In this document: piece after piece, positions 34,201-45,572 of the stretch
Numbering within the stretch: the stretch's first letter is position 1
Layout of the letters: the number at the start of each line of letters is the position of its first letter
DNA from: Aphelenchoides besseyi
Lineage: Eukaryota; Nematoda; Chromadorea; Rhabditida; Aphelenchoididae
Length of the DNA: 64,000 bases
NCBI GenBank assembly: GCA_024699855.1
Contig: JAMPIQ010000002.1
Location: forward strand, 15,252,001 to 15,316,000
Direction of reading: 5' to 3'
The notes under the pieces: generated by a model
Told to the model about the DNA's origin: nothing
The model's input: the letters and a program-made list of their open reading frames with translations, nothing else
Databases searched by the model: none
Position numbers and translations under genes: made by a program

Positions 34201-36112
34201 GCATCGCCTTTTGTGTCAACGTAGAAAACAGCCGGCTGATTGCATACACCGCCTTCGAGTCCCGGTCCGACGGCTCGAATTCCCCACGTTGATTTTGCTT
34301 CAACATCAACCCAAAAACCTACATTTTCTTCGTTGAGTTGTTAACTTACTTCGTAAGGACTTTGGCCCAATTGTTGGCCGTTACATGTGACATTCACTGA
34401 ATGTGATCCCGTACCCAATGGTGTGTAGACGAAGGTTTTACGTTCGGGCGTATCCGCAATCTGTTGGCTCGAAACTAACAAGCCATCTAAACGAATTGAT
34501 TGACGTTTGTATTGCCTTTCGTCGCACCTTTGTTCTTCACCTCTACAGTCACTGGTTTATCGCAACCATCGATGTTGATTGGCAGCTGATCGCCAACTCG
34601 TGGTCCTTTAGAGCACAGTCCTCGTCCCCAAACTAACGCTTTTGCTGCAGCGGTTGGCGATGAATGCATGGGAAACGGGCTGCCTTTGATGTGACGTTTG
34701 TCGACAAACACATTCACCGAATGCAATCCGACTTGTTCCGGCGTCAACGAGTAAGTTATAGATCCACCGACACGAGAATGCGGTTCGAGTTTCGCTCTAT
34801 CACCTTGTGGATTCAGAACCGCCAATTCGACTTGGTTTTTTTCCGTTAAATTAGCCAAACGAAAACGTTGCTCTTCGCCAACTTCCACTCGATTCTTGAA
34901 GTCCACCAAACATGGCGCCGGAATCGCACGCACCGTAAATTGACCCAATTTAACACGTGTTGGCTCTTGTACTCCATGAACGACGATCTAAACTTGAACT
35001 TTTAATGACCGTAGATTTTGGCATGCGACCTCGTGTTTGCCAACTTTTTCTGGAACGTAAAGCACTTGAAATTGAGTGTTGCTGCCCTCCAATAGTTCGA
35101 TTGCTGTTAGCATCTCGGTTCCATCGGGACCGATGATTGAAACGGACGGAACCATTCCTTCACGTTCAACCTCAACCAGAAACCGAGTTTCTCTTTCAAC
35201 CACGGGCTCTGGCTCGACGTTCGAAATTCGACCTTTTGGCGGCGCGTTAGCACGTGGGAATTGTGATAGAAAGGTCATAACCGACTTCTCATCAACATTC
35301 GGATTGATCAATTCTTCGGGAGTAATCAGCTGTAAACATCGAATGGTTATGTTTTTCGTTTGCAATCACTTACTCGACCAATACCCAACGTCTGCTCGGC
35401 TGCTTGCATCGCTTTCTTCGTATTCTCCAATGCATCGTCTGGTCGCCACAATCGCCAATCTTCACAGGCGCCCGGTACCAACGCATCAACCAACGCACCC
35501 AACGCTGTACCATCGTTCCAATCGCTCGTGAAATTGGTCACCGGCACATCCGTTGGTAACTTCGATCGAATCCATTGCATTAGACGTTGTTTTGGAGTTT
35601 GTCCTTTTGTTTGTGAATGAGCGCTGGACGAATCTGTATGACTAATCGAAATTGAGTAGTGAAGAATTAACGTCCAAATAAGACCCATAATTAGCTTCAA
35701 ATTACCGTCCACGATGTGTAAACTGTCTGCAAAAAGTTGTGGGATGGTTTGTCCTATTGACTTACCAATCGTTACGAGTGTGATACCCTCTTCGTTTTCC
35801 AAGTAGTTTAGTGCTTGTTGCACGTTGTCCAGCTTCTGTGTTCGCAGTTGAGCTTTCTTGTTGTAGCGTTGTGTAATCGGTTGTCCAGCCAACACCTCAA
35901 TCAATTTGATGAGTTTGATTCCATCGCCCAAATCTGTTTCCTGTAAAAACAAACAAATAAACAAAGATGTAGACTTGACGTACGAGATTGTCAATACTCA
36001 TGCCGACCGCCGCCAAGTGCTGATTGACCCAACGAGTGAATGTGTTCTGTTGAATCTTCTTCCATCCCGCGTCATGCAACAGTTGTCGATCCTCTTCGGG
36101 ATTCTCTGACAT
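31243..36112 (-). CDS. fln-1: Filamin, actin crosslinker with reduced number of Ig repeats
   Basis: Filamins crosslink F-actin and anchor membrane proteins. The N-terminus is a tandem calponin-homology actin-binding domain: GWKKIQQNTFTRWVNQHL (about 36090), DGIKLIKLIEVLAGQPI, KLIMGLIWTLILHYSIS, then TPKQRLMQWIRSKLP and LGALVDALVPG (about 35590-35450), and the junction ITPEELINPNVDEKSVMTFL. Filamin-type Ig repeats follow (VGPGLE/YGPGVG starts, SPF ends). The last reads KHRGSGQYDVTYKIPE, then GSPFTVRP, and TAA at 31243. I count roughly 8-10 repeats and about 1,250-1,300 residues, against 20-24 repeats in classical filamins. A Ser/Asn/His-rich hinge (about 32090-31850) precedes the final repeat. 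One intron (about 32457-32885) is roughly ten times the usual size. Start 36112 was chosen because TTTCAG six bases upstream looks like a splice-leader acceptor. Confidence 0.93.
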
Positions 36113-38097
36113 TGCTTCTGAAATCTGTTTGCTGAACAACTGCACAAAGAGTTGGACTCGAAGCCTCGAAATTTCTACGATCCAACTTTCGAAAACACTC
36201 GTTGATGTGAGTCATTCGTGAAGCGCAAAAAGTAAGTGGTTTGTGCGTGCATCGTCTCGACTTTTCCTTATCACACAATTTCCCGCTAACAGAGAGGTTG
36301 ACGGAAAGAACATAACGACAACCAATTGTACGAAATCACGTCTGACGTGCGAATAAACTCAAAAACCGAAGAGACGAACGGTGAACTCTTAATACAATCG
36401 ATGGTTAAGATCTTTCGAAAAGTTTATTGAAATGTTTTTGATCGCAAAGTGCAAACGTTAATTGGTTTTGTAACAGTATCCCACGACCGTTGGATTCACG
36501 AAGGAGGAGAATACAATTCGTTCTGTAAGTTTTGATTTCATAGCGTTGAATAAAACAAATGAGAGTCATCGGCGAAAAGGAAACCTTCGTGTTCACTGTC
36601 TTTGTCGGCAAACGTTGAGGTTTCTCGGCGTTGATTAGTCAGCAGCCTTCCGACAAATGTCGGACTGAGCACTCAGCGTCGATGTAATGAGTAAGAAGCC
36701 GGAAAGTGGGCCAATTCCCCTCAAAAAGAATTCGAAAAAATAATCCAAAAGGACAGAGTTCGATTGAAGTTCCGGTTGAAGAGATACCCTCGAGTTGCTG
36801 GGACCTTGAAGGTTGTGAAGCAAAAGCACAAGTCGATCGAAAGACGAGAGGTCATTTCATCGTGCGTTGATCACAAGCGTCGAATTAAACGCTAAAAAGC
36901 GCGCACGAAACGTCCGAATTGAAAAAGAACGGCGCGGATAAACCCAAAAAAAACGTCGAGATCTTTCAATTTGTGTCACCGCGCCGCGCTCTTATCGAGA
37001 TTGCCATCAGCCAACAACGCGGCGGTTGACGCGTTGAATTAACAACTTTTGGCGCGACAAAAAAGCTTTTTTTGGGTATAAACTTTGCAAAAAACACAAT
37101 CGAACACCCGGCTGGTTTCGTGGCTTAAACGGCGGTTGTACAGTTTTGCGGACGGCGGATTCCCGTTCGGCGTCGACACAAACACACGCGCAAAAACGAT
37201 CTTACGTTTCTCCAAATGAAACTCGTTCGATTTGGCGTCCTTGTTGGTCCAATGGTTTCTCTTTGTTGGGAACTGAAAGTTTCGGGTTCACGTTTAGAGC
37301 GAAAAACATTGCGAGTTCGTGCGCTATTAGCATTTTTGAGCGGTTTCCGGAAAATGACGCCGTGATATCTCGCCATCCGCGAACGTCGAACGCAATGGAA
37401 TTCAGCACGTTCGAAACGATCGGTTGTCATCACACGCAAACGTCCTCTTAACCACAAACATTCCCACCCAAGAAAAACGACAAGAAAATTTGGGCATTTG
37501 AGTGCGTCAAACGAGAGAAAGGTAACGGGGCGCTCGAGAAGGCGAAAAAGAGAGCGGTACGCTAAAGTGACCGCCGTTGGCTTTGCGCCGATCGATCGCT
37601 TCGCCCACAAAAACAAATGGGTTGTTCGGACTGCAACGGACGTACGCGCAGCGGACAAAAGAAGCGTTTACCGTGAAAGGAGGAGATTCCGGTTGAGAAG
37701 TCCGAGTACCTGTGAAGTCTTCTGATTACAGCAAAGTTGATTGGTCTTCAAATTCGATCATTTTATTTGACTAAACTTCAATGCAATAGAATAGGATGAA
37801 TACCCGCCCGTTATGATCAATAGAATGATTTGAATTGTGAAGACCCGCACTGTTAAGGTTTTAAGATCGTCATGTGAAGTCGGTTAAACAACTTGAACCA
37901 TCGTAGTGATCAAGTAGACGGAGCAAATGATTGGAAATTGAAAGACGAATTGGAAGGTTCTCTATCGAGTAGTTGGTTCTCTTTGTGAGCATAAAAAAGT
38001 GTGAGGTCGAAGATCGTATTGAGATTGACATAACCCAAATGTTATTGAAAACAATTTAACGGAACAGTCAAAGGGACTCAAGGAAGAATCTTTGCGA
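36113..38097. other. Upstream region of filamin, CpG-rich
   Basis: 2 kb without a supported gene. 36850-37700 is rich in CG dinucleotides and open on both strands (for example a 177-codon minus frame) with no domain; most likely promoter DNA. Around 36900-37050 are several TTTGGCGC/GCGCGCA-type motifs. Confidence 0.4.
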
Positions 38098-38736
38098 TTA
38101 CAGTAAATTCCAAAACAAAAGCGATCCGAATGTTAAGCAGGAAACGAATTGGAAATTGCGATGTGACGCGAAGTTGCATAGTGGATCCGAACATATGCAG
38201 ACCTGTTGAAATGTCGTTCGTTCCTCCACGTGATTGGGTTGTATGCTTCGTGTAAATGTTGGTAGATCCACACAGCCATCACGATCAGCCGAAATATCGT
38301 AATTCACTCGTTGATCACAACCGGCGCCAATCCAAAAACGATGAGGAGAAACCTGAAGACAAAAGAAGAAATAGTATATTGAAGACAATGAAATTTAAGC
38401 TTGTAAGAAAATTTCTAGTACCTCCATTGAAACGGTAACACATGTATCTTGTTGCGGCGCACATTCCACAGGCTCCATGTCGCACCATGGATCGGAGAGT
38501 CCTTGACGAACTCGAAATTGATCCAATTGCGTTGTATCACCGGGCACCATGATGCAGCTCATACACTGAAGTCGAGGCAGACCGCCAACGTTGTTGTTGG
38601 ATATCGATCTCGCAATTATTGGTCGGAGGATTTGTAGAAGCGTAAGAAGAGTGTAGAGACGTGCTTGTGACAATCGTCCGAAGATATGTCGGCGATGTGG
38701 CCGTGAATTACGCATTCGATTCGAGCGCCGTCGCAA
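38098..38736 (-). CDS. Ly6/uPAR-like (three-finger) GPI-anchored protein, ODR-2/HOT type
   Basis: Two exons joined by a GTACTA...TCTTCAG intron (about 38338-38420). A basic N-terminus leads into a hydrophobic signal (ARLYTLLTLLQILRPIIA). The mature part starts LQCMSC and has the Ly6 Cys pattern: C..C, WCDMEPVECAPQQDTCV, GCD, GCVD, then QVCICSDPLCN, the last being the CxCxxxxCN end of the fold. The C-terminus (FVSCLTFGSLLFWNLL) is hydrophobic and fits a GPI signal. Nematode relatives such as ODR-2 act at the surface of neurons. Start could be 38736 or the Met seven codons later. Function here is inferred from family only. Confidence 0.7.
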
Positions 38737-38750
38737 TTTCCGTCGTAGGT

Positions 38751-38775
38751 CGGGAAACGCTTCAGGCGTTTCCCG
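38751..38775 (+). repeat. Perfect 10-bp hairpin upstream of the Ly6-like gene
   Basis: CGGGAAACGC and GCGTTTCCCG around a TTCAG loop, 15 bases upstream of the ATG of the minus-strand gene, so it may lie in its 5' UTR. Confidence 0.75.
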
Positions 38776-41700
38776 GTGTTAGATCAGGAATCTTGATTAG
38801 AATGATGGTCGTAGGTGAGAGTTGTGTCCTAAAACGATGCTTTTAGTTTCAACTCAGTCAAAGAAAACCGTCAAAATAAACACGCCGTAATAAAGGTCAC
38901 TAATTGAACATCAAAAGCGTTGGCTTGTCATTTATGCTAATAAACATACGAGTACTCGAGAAGTGTAAGGACATTTAAGCTAAACGGAAGACTACCGATC
39001 GAATGGTCAGAGCTATCAATTGGATAAAAGGGTAATATTTCGCAAATCAAACACGTGAACACAGCAATTATGGAAAGCGAATCAGACACGCAATGAACTC
39101 GGCCCAACAAACCGAGTTTTTACGTACGTCAATTGTCCACCGCATGACAAGCAATTTTGATTGATGTGGTGGGGAGGGTTTTTAAGGAACAAGATCAAAA
39201 AAGGCGTAGACACCACAGGACAGAGCCGCGAAGATAAGGGAAGCAATAAAGGAAAGAAGGGGAGAAAATATGTGCGGATTTTTATAAGCTGCCTCGTCTT
39301 GTTGTGCCGTCGATATGACGAGTTACTTTTCGTCCAACGTGCAAATTGAGGTTGACAAAAACCAATTGTTTTTTTGGAGGCTCTCCAATGATCCATGAAT
39401 ACACGTTTCTTTAAAGATACGGAAATTGAAATGACATGCCAAAGAATCATATCCACGCTCAAACGTTTGCCAACGACTCTCCCGTTTGTAATGAGGGTCA
39501 TAAAAGGTTTCATGTTATTGGCAACGGAGGTCGTTAGCCAAGACAGCTATTTTAAACATACCCACTAGTTTCACGCGTAATCGTTGACCGCAAAAACTTT
39601 TGATTGAAGAGCCTGAGTGATGTCTTCTGATTACTGGGGCTTATGCTTCTATTCGCTAGGCCATGAGGGTGTAGAGTATAAAACCGGTCGACAGTAAGTA
39701 ATAACTTTCGAATGTAAGCGATTACAATAAATCCGAATGTCGGATTCGTTCTCACTAATCTCGACCTTGTAATAATAGCAATGCGGATACAATCGTAAAC
39801 TCGGCGATTAATGGGATCTATTTGGCTGTGAAAGACATTTACATTCATTCGACATTACAATCAAGATTAACGGTCGATGAATCGCAATGATGGTGCCCAT
39901 TCGAAAAAATGAAAAGGTATAAGACATGAAGATTTTAATGGAATGAAGAAAAACTTCTGTGGACACGCCAAAACAACCCAACGACCTTTGAGAGGATTGT
40001 CAAGGTGCTAGCTATTCAAAACGACAACAATCACCGGGTTCGTTAAAAATTCGCGAAGACATCTCTCCGAGTTGAAGACGTTTCGTGGACTACCAGGTTC
40101 GAGACGGACGGTCTTTGTCTTTCACTACACGAAGATTCCTTGGCCAAGCGCAGTGAAATGCGAAGATCCACAAAAAAGATTCCGTGCGTTTCGACGGCGC
40201 ATTTTCGCGCGCGAAACTTTTTGTTCGTCCTTTTCGACGACGCAAAAAATCCCGGCCATCCGTTTTTTTTGTTCTTCATCTTATAGGCCGTCAAAAAACT
40301 ATAAGCAGACAGGAGTGAAAAGACAAATTCCTGCTCGAAAACGTGCGTATTTTTGTTCCTGACTTGTTGCACGTCTTCAATTTGGTGTCCGGTCGGAAGT
40401 CCACGGACTTCTGATTTCACCACTTCACATCTGGATTCTTGTGTATGAACGTGGAGCAGCGTATTGTTCCTTCAACATCTTAATTGCTGGTTATTGGTCT
40501 CATTGATAACCGAAGACAATTTGTTGGGAGATATGTGGCATTCGAACCATTGAATTCGCGTCTTCTTGTGTGGCGGTGCTGACGGAAAGCAAAAATTTGC
40601 GGCGAAAACGATGTTAAATCGTCCCGAAGGAACGGACAGTGTGTGTACGGGATGAGTCGAAACGGGTCGAAGCTTGAAGTTGTTGGCAAATCGACTACAA
40701 CTACGATTAGAGAACTTTCAAACAACCCATCGAGTAGAAGACCTATACAATAATGTGTTGGGATCTTTATTAGTAAGAGATTGTGGATTAATCTTTGACC
40801 AACAGATTAGCATTGTACGAGGCCTGACTAATTACATTAGACTCATTCAAAGCTCCCGCCAAAAAAACAGTAAAACATCGGGAGAAGATCGTCGGAAAAC
40901 GAAACGGAACTTTCAAATCATTTTCCGGTCCTTTTTAGTCCAAAGCTCCGATTTGATTAGTACCGACTGTGTAAATCAGCAAACCGGAAAGAAAGTAGTG
41001 AGAAAACAAAACGTAGAGCTTATGAAGTCTTACGATATCTTCTCGTTATAGAACTATTCCAGAAACCTTCTTGGCACATCGAACTTGAGAGCAAAAGACG
41101 AAAATTTTGGTTTACAGGGCGGAGCGAAGTTTCATCCGATTCACGACTCGGCTCATTCTGCTCCTTCTTCCCATAGTCCCAAAGCTCATCGACAACAGAT
41201 TTCTTCCGAAGACATGAGTATTGACTCGGGAATGACATTTAAACGTTTTTTATTGACTTTGTGGTGATTCAAGGCGTCCAACGAAATCAAATTATGAGGT
41301 CCATTCGTGCGAAATTACCCGGAATGCGATGTCTTTACGGTATGATGACGACACGCGCGAAAATAAGTTTGCCATCTCGGATATTCTAACGGTTAAGGTT
41401 CAAGAATATCAACAAATTGCCAAATAGATTGAATGCAAACAGTTAGCACTATATCAGTTTTTACCCAATTAGACAGATAAGCACGAAATGCAGTGACTCA
41501 ACATGTGACTGTAAAGTGAGATGTACACTTCCTTCCAGAAGTTCTCGTCTTGACTCCAGTTTACACTGTGAATTGATGGTCACTCGTTATGCAGAATATG
41601 GAGTTGTGAGTTCAAGTCGATACACTGAATTGTTCTCAATCTTCTAATAGTTGAAAGATAAAGGCTTCTAGAATTTCTTCTTACCGTACAGTCGAGAAAA

Positions 41701-43524
41701 TTGTACTGCAATTGAGACCCGAAAATCTTCTGAATTCCTGTTTTCACTTGAATTGGTAGGTTTGGAATTTGAAATTCTACCCGCGTGATGGGAAAACATA
41801 TTCCCGTGTTTGACATTCAACTACCGGAAATTCTTCAAAGCAAACAACCTGCCAAAGATCTTGAATTCGGGAATCAAAAGGCCAGAAAGTTACAAAGACT
41901 TAATTGTACATATGTTCGTAAGTTTAATTGTAAAAATTCAAACGATAATATGGTCCCAAAAAGAAACTAAAAGAAAACCGAGTGTAGAAGTTCGTAACAA
42001 ATGTAAGTCATCTCCTTCGCTTGTAGGTAAGTTCGTTCTCACGCAGATATTTGCAATAGACACGAGAAGCTCGTTCAAACACGACCGTTGAGTTACCGCA
42101 TTTTCCCGCCCTTCTGTCTGTGCCCCACACACACGGCTATTCGGTCTCCGGTAATTCTCGTGTCGAAAAGAACGACTTCGACGTTTGGACCCGAGTTGAA
42201 TAGCTCGGTCGTACGAAACACTAAAGGGCAGCAGAAACCCAAAAGGTAGAATGTGAAGGTACGATGATGGCAAAACATAGCACCAAACAACATCCCCGCA
42301 ATTTTCGTTTAAACATCGTTATTGGCGTTTTCATTGCTTTCCGGGTGGAGGAACAACGTCTTCAATTGGCATCGTTGGAAGCCGATTTGCAACGTAGAAA
42401 TTGAATTTCAAAAAGTCGGTCGATGCAATCGACTTATAGATTTAAAATTGAAACCGCTTCAAATCTCTGATTGGCATTTGAAGTTGCTTTTGGATCACAA
42501 AAACTGGGAACCATCGGTTGTGTCGATTCCGTTCGCAAGCAAACGTAGTTTGTGTGTTCGAACTCGCAGACGACAAGAAGTTACGTGTGCGAAAATAGAC
42601 GAAAAACATGACGTTCAATAGGTTTGCGTGATGATTGTCAGCCTTTCAATCAACTCACGACATTAATGGAGGTCAATTCAAGGTTTCCCGCCCACACACA
42701 AACTCGAGAAACATTTCAATGTCAAACAGTTCGGGAACACTGAAAGAAGTGAACACTTGAATGTGCTACTCGTTGTCAATCTCGTCGTCTTATAAGCCGA
42801 TCGGTTGACATCGCAGAAACTATTCGAGCATAGACACGATCAACTACGATTACGTAATCTCCGAACCGTTCGACGTTTAATTGTCGTTCGATAGCGTCAA
42901 GGTTGTTTTGTTGCATTAACAAACAACCACAGCAAATGACACTTTTGATTTTCATTCACTTGGAACTCCTGTTTGTTATTCCTTTTCGTGCCTTCTTCTG
43001 TCAATTCGCGAACTCGACGCTTGTTCAAGCATGACGAACCGAAAGAGAGGAGGAATGGAGCAGTGAAAACAGGTTGTTATGTAAGTGATGCGCATCATCA
43101 GTCACCGACAGGCCAGCATTTCTTTTCGGTATTGCGTGTAAATAAGCGAACTCAAAAAAGTTAAAGGTACCTCTTGAGTCTCATCTTTCATTTTCAGCGA
43201 CTCATTCATTTTCCCGATCACCTTCAGGTGTTTTGATACGCCGACGAAAATTGTCGTGAACATTCGCGAGCGTTGTTTGAGGTTATTCGGACCGTTTCGA
43301 GTTTATAATTTGGGTCCCATAAACTCAATAGCTCGTTAACAAACGTTCGCTTCTTCACTAATCAACATGCGAACGGTCGTTGACGTGTCGAACTGTACAA
43401 ACGAAAGTTCGTTTGTCCATCCGATTCACTTTACACTTTGAGTCCTTTCGACCGCTATCGCGCACTTATTGTGTTCAATTTTAATTAGGAAAAGTTTATT
43501 TGCTCGATTTCAGCTTCAAAAGCA
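38776..43524. other. Gene-poor stretch
   Basis: 4.7 kb in which I find no exon chain. Open frames up to 143 codons (39082-39513, -) show no domain, no signal peptide and no splice-linked partner. CpG-rich islands lie at about 40040-40420 and 42100-42200. A tRNA-related remnant may lie at 39610-39665. It could hold enhancers or noncoding transcripts. Confidence 0.4.
40203..40216. promoter_or_regulatory. Palindromic E2F-like site
   Basis: TTTCGCGCGCGAAA is a perfect 14-bp palindrome that gives the E2F/DP consensus TTTCGCGC on both strands, inside a CpG-rich block. Binding is inferred. Confidence 0.45.
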
Positions 43525-44838
43525 ATGAGACGTCTAATTGTTGTTGCGATCGTTGTGCTTTGCACGTACATGAGCCACGCATCTGAGGGGCTAAAATTCG
43601 CTTCAGCGGTTGGTTTTCGTTTTTATAAACCGACTACTACGATTAAGGAATTTCTAAGCAAATGCTTTTAGAAAAATAGATTTTCAGTTTTTCAATTGAC
43701 TTCTAAGCATTTCAGCTCTCTCGACAAGGAACACGAATTATCCAGCAATCTCACGATGGGACCACAACTCGACAATGTTCGTGCGATGAGCAGAAGTCGT
43801 GTTTAACGGAAATCAAACAACAAACCTACGCGTGTTTCGATCAGTGTTGGGTGATTGTCAGATCGGTAATGAGAAGCAGAAAACGAACAATTTTCGATGT
43901 TTAGTTGACCAATCACTCCGAACAACTGAAGTCATGCTTCAGCGCCAAAGAAAAAGTGCTCGAAGGCTTTCTTGGGTGCTTAGAAGCGAATATCAACAGG
44001 TACGTTCAAACATATGAGACCACAGCGTTTGAGTTATGAAAACGTGAAGAATCAAAATTTTGGTTGTCACCACTGACCAGAAGATTAATCGCTTTAAGAA
44101 AAGTTTTGCGTCCTCACGTTTTTCGTTTAATCTCTCAGTTATTTCCTTTTTCGATTATGTGAGAGTATCGATAAGTGGATGTAAAAAGTCGAAGCAACAA
44201 ATCGTATATCCGCCCAAGAAGATCGTTTAAATTCCTCTTTTCAGTTGTGTCCGCAACGAAAACGGACCACAAATCCCGAATGCGGATATCCGTCAACTAA
44301 TTGCAAATACCGAAAGGCGAATCAACGCCAAAGCCAAAGACATTCTCAGAACATTGGACCTTCAAGGTCGTGAGCTGTTGGAGAAGGCGCTCGAAGTGGC
44401 GGCGTGTATCAAAGAGTGTGTATTGGAGAAGAATAAAGGACCAGATGGTTTTTGCTTCAACCGTAAAGGGTAAGCTGTCAATTATATAAACGAGACATGT
44501 GTCTTGGATTCATTTTTCATTTCGATTTGTCAAACGGCAATCAAAAACTCTTCGAAATTAAATGATTTATAAGCCAAGACACGATACTAATCTCTGCAAT
44601 GGTTAAGCTGTTTGCCGAAAGTCGATTCGTACGATACGGAGTTTACGCTGAAGAAGTGCATGAGAAGCACAAAATGGAAGAAGGAAGCCAGTGAATTGTG
44701 TTCGTGTTCTGTGAAAGCTGGAGTAAAGTGAGTTCCAGACAAATCAATCGCTTTCATTCGCGAATCTTTAGCGGAGCTCAAGGTTACTGTGACATGTTAT
44801 CTCCCTATCAGAGCAGCACTCCGAAGTCTCGTACCTGA
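43525..44838 (+). CDS. Secreted cysteine-rich protein, nematode-type, function unknown
   Basis: Six exons. ATG 43525 follows a TTTCAG by 11 bases, a likely spliced-leader site. Signal peptide MRRLIVVAIVVLCTYMSHA. The mature protein (about 220 residues) is helical and Cys-rich: QCSCDEQKSCLTEIKQQTYA, CFDQCW, LKSCFSAKEKVLEGFLGCLE, then (about 44245-44470) IRQLIANTERRIN, LEVAACIKECVLEKNKGPDG, FCFNRK, then CLPKVDS, KKCMRST, LCSCSVKAGV and NGAQGYCDMLSPY; TGA at 44836-44838. The spacing of Cys in helices (CxxxC with later C) suggests a disulfide-linked helical bundle, but I cannot name a family. No TM or GPI signal. Confidence 0.75.
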
Positions 44839-45317
44839 AGCCTTATGATCAACCTATCCAACTGCAATTGTCCTTAATTTTAATTCGATTGTTACATGTG
44901 TGAAGTCAGCAAAGATGTTTATTGTGATGTATTGTAAATTGTAGGGTGATTATTGTTCTTGAATTTATCAATATAAATAAGATTGGAAAGCTAAGATTGG
45001 CCGAGAGCAGGATTGGAATCGAAAACATACCCAAAAACAGGGTTTTGTGAATTCGACCATAACAACGTTACTAATTGATCCCAATCGCTATAATTTGCAG
45101 GAACAACTACTGAATATCAATGTAATTAATATTGTTAATTATACATCAATCGGTCCACTTGTAGTGAAAACCGAATTTGAATACAAGTCATGAACATCCT
45201 TGGAAGTTTTGTTGTTGTACTCTCAACCACTCAACTGAAGTCCAGAATCAATGGCAGTCCACTAAGAAGCGGATGTCGAAATCTGCGGATCATGAGCGGC
45301 TTTCTGTCCTGCAGTCA
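44839..45317. other. Intergenic, AT-rich
   Basis: 3' flank of the secreted protein gene, with AATAAAT-like runs near 44970; no gene seen. Confidence 0.4.
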
Positions 45318-45572
45318 CCAGCAGCTCATAGCCTAATGGTTGTGCGGAGGTACTGACTTCGACTTCTTCGGAAGTTCGGGTCTCTTACCGAAGATTCAAC
45401 AAGGCTATGAGTGTTGGATCGAGAGTTAGCATAACCCACCTCCGGGTGGGACCGTGTTCGGGTTCACGGTTGAAAGCGTCCCCAGGGGTTTTCCCCAGGC
45501 TCTCCCTTCGACTGCTTGGTGGTTATCACTTGTGGTAGCTTTCCTGACGCGGTTGTCAAAACAATTTTTTGT
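45318..45572 (+). ncRNA. Candidate structured Pol III transcript or tRNA-headed SINE
   Basis: About 250 nt with exceptional folding signs and no coding frame. CTCATAGCCT (45325) pairs perfectly with AGGCTATGAG (to 45411). Inside that domain is GACTTC-UUCG-GAAGTT, a cUUCGg tetraloop stem. Next come CCCACC-UCCG-GGTGGG (45435-45450, again a UNCG loop), ACCGTG...CACGGT (45451-45470) and GGGG-TTTT-CCCC. TAGCCTAATGG (45329) fits the Pol III A box. GTTCGGGTC (45374) fits the B box with one mismatch, 35 bases away. A T6 run (about 45565-45571) could terminate it. It does not look like 5S, SRP, RNase P or U RNAs to me. Strand and ends are inferred. Confidence 0.45.

Noticed and set aside
37125..37658. 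177-codon minus frame and 101-codon plus frame
   Set aside because: Both strands are open because the block is CpG-rich and poor in TA-containing stops; Arg-rich product without domain or splice partner.
39082..39513. 143-codon minus frame
   Set aside because: No signal peptide, domain or adjoining exon; composition typical of chance frames.
42322..42621. 99-codon plus frame
   Set aside because: Begins at a non-ATG codon, no splice links, no recognisable motif.
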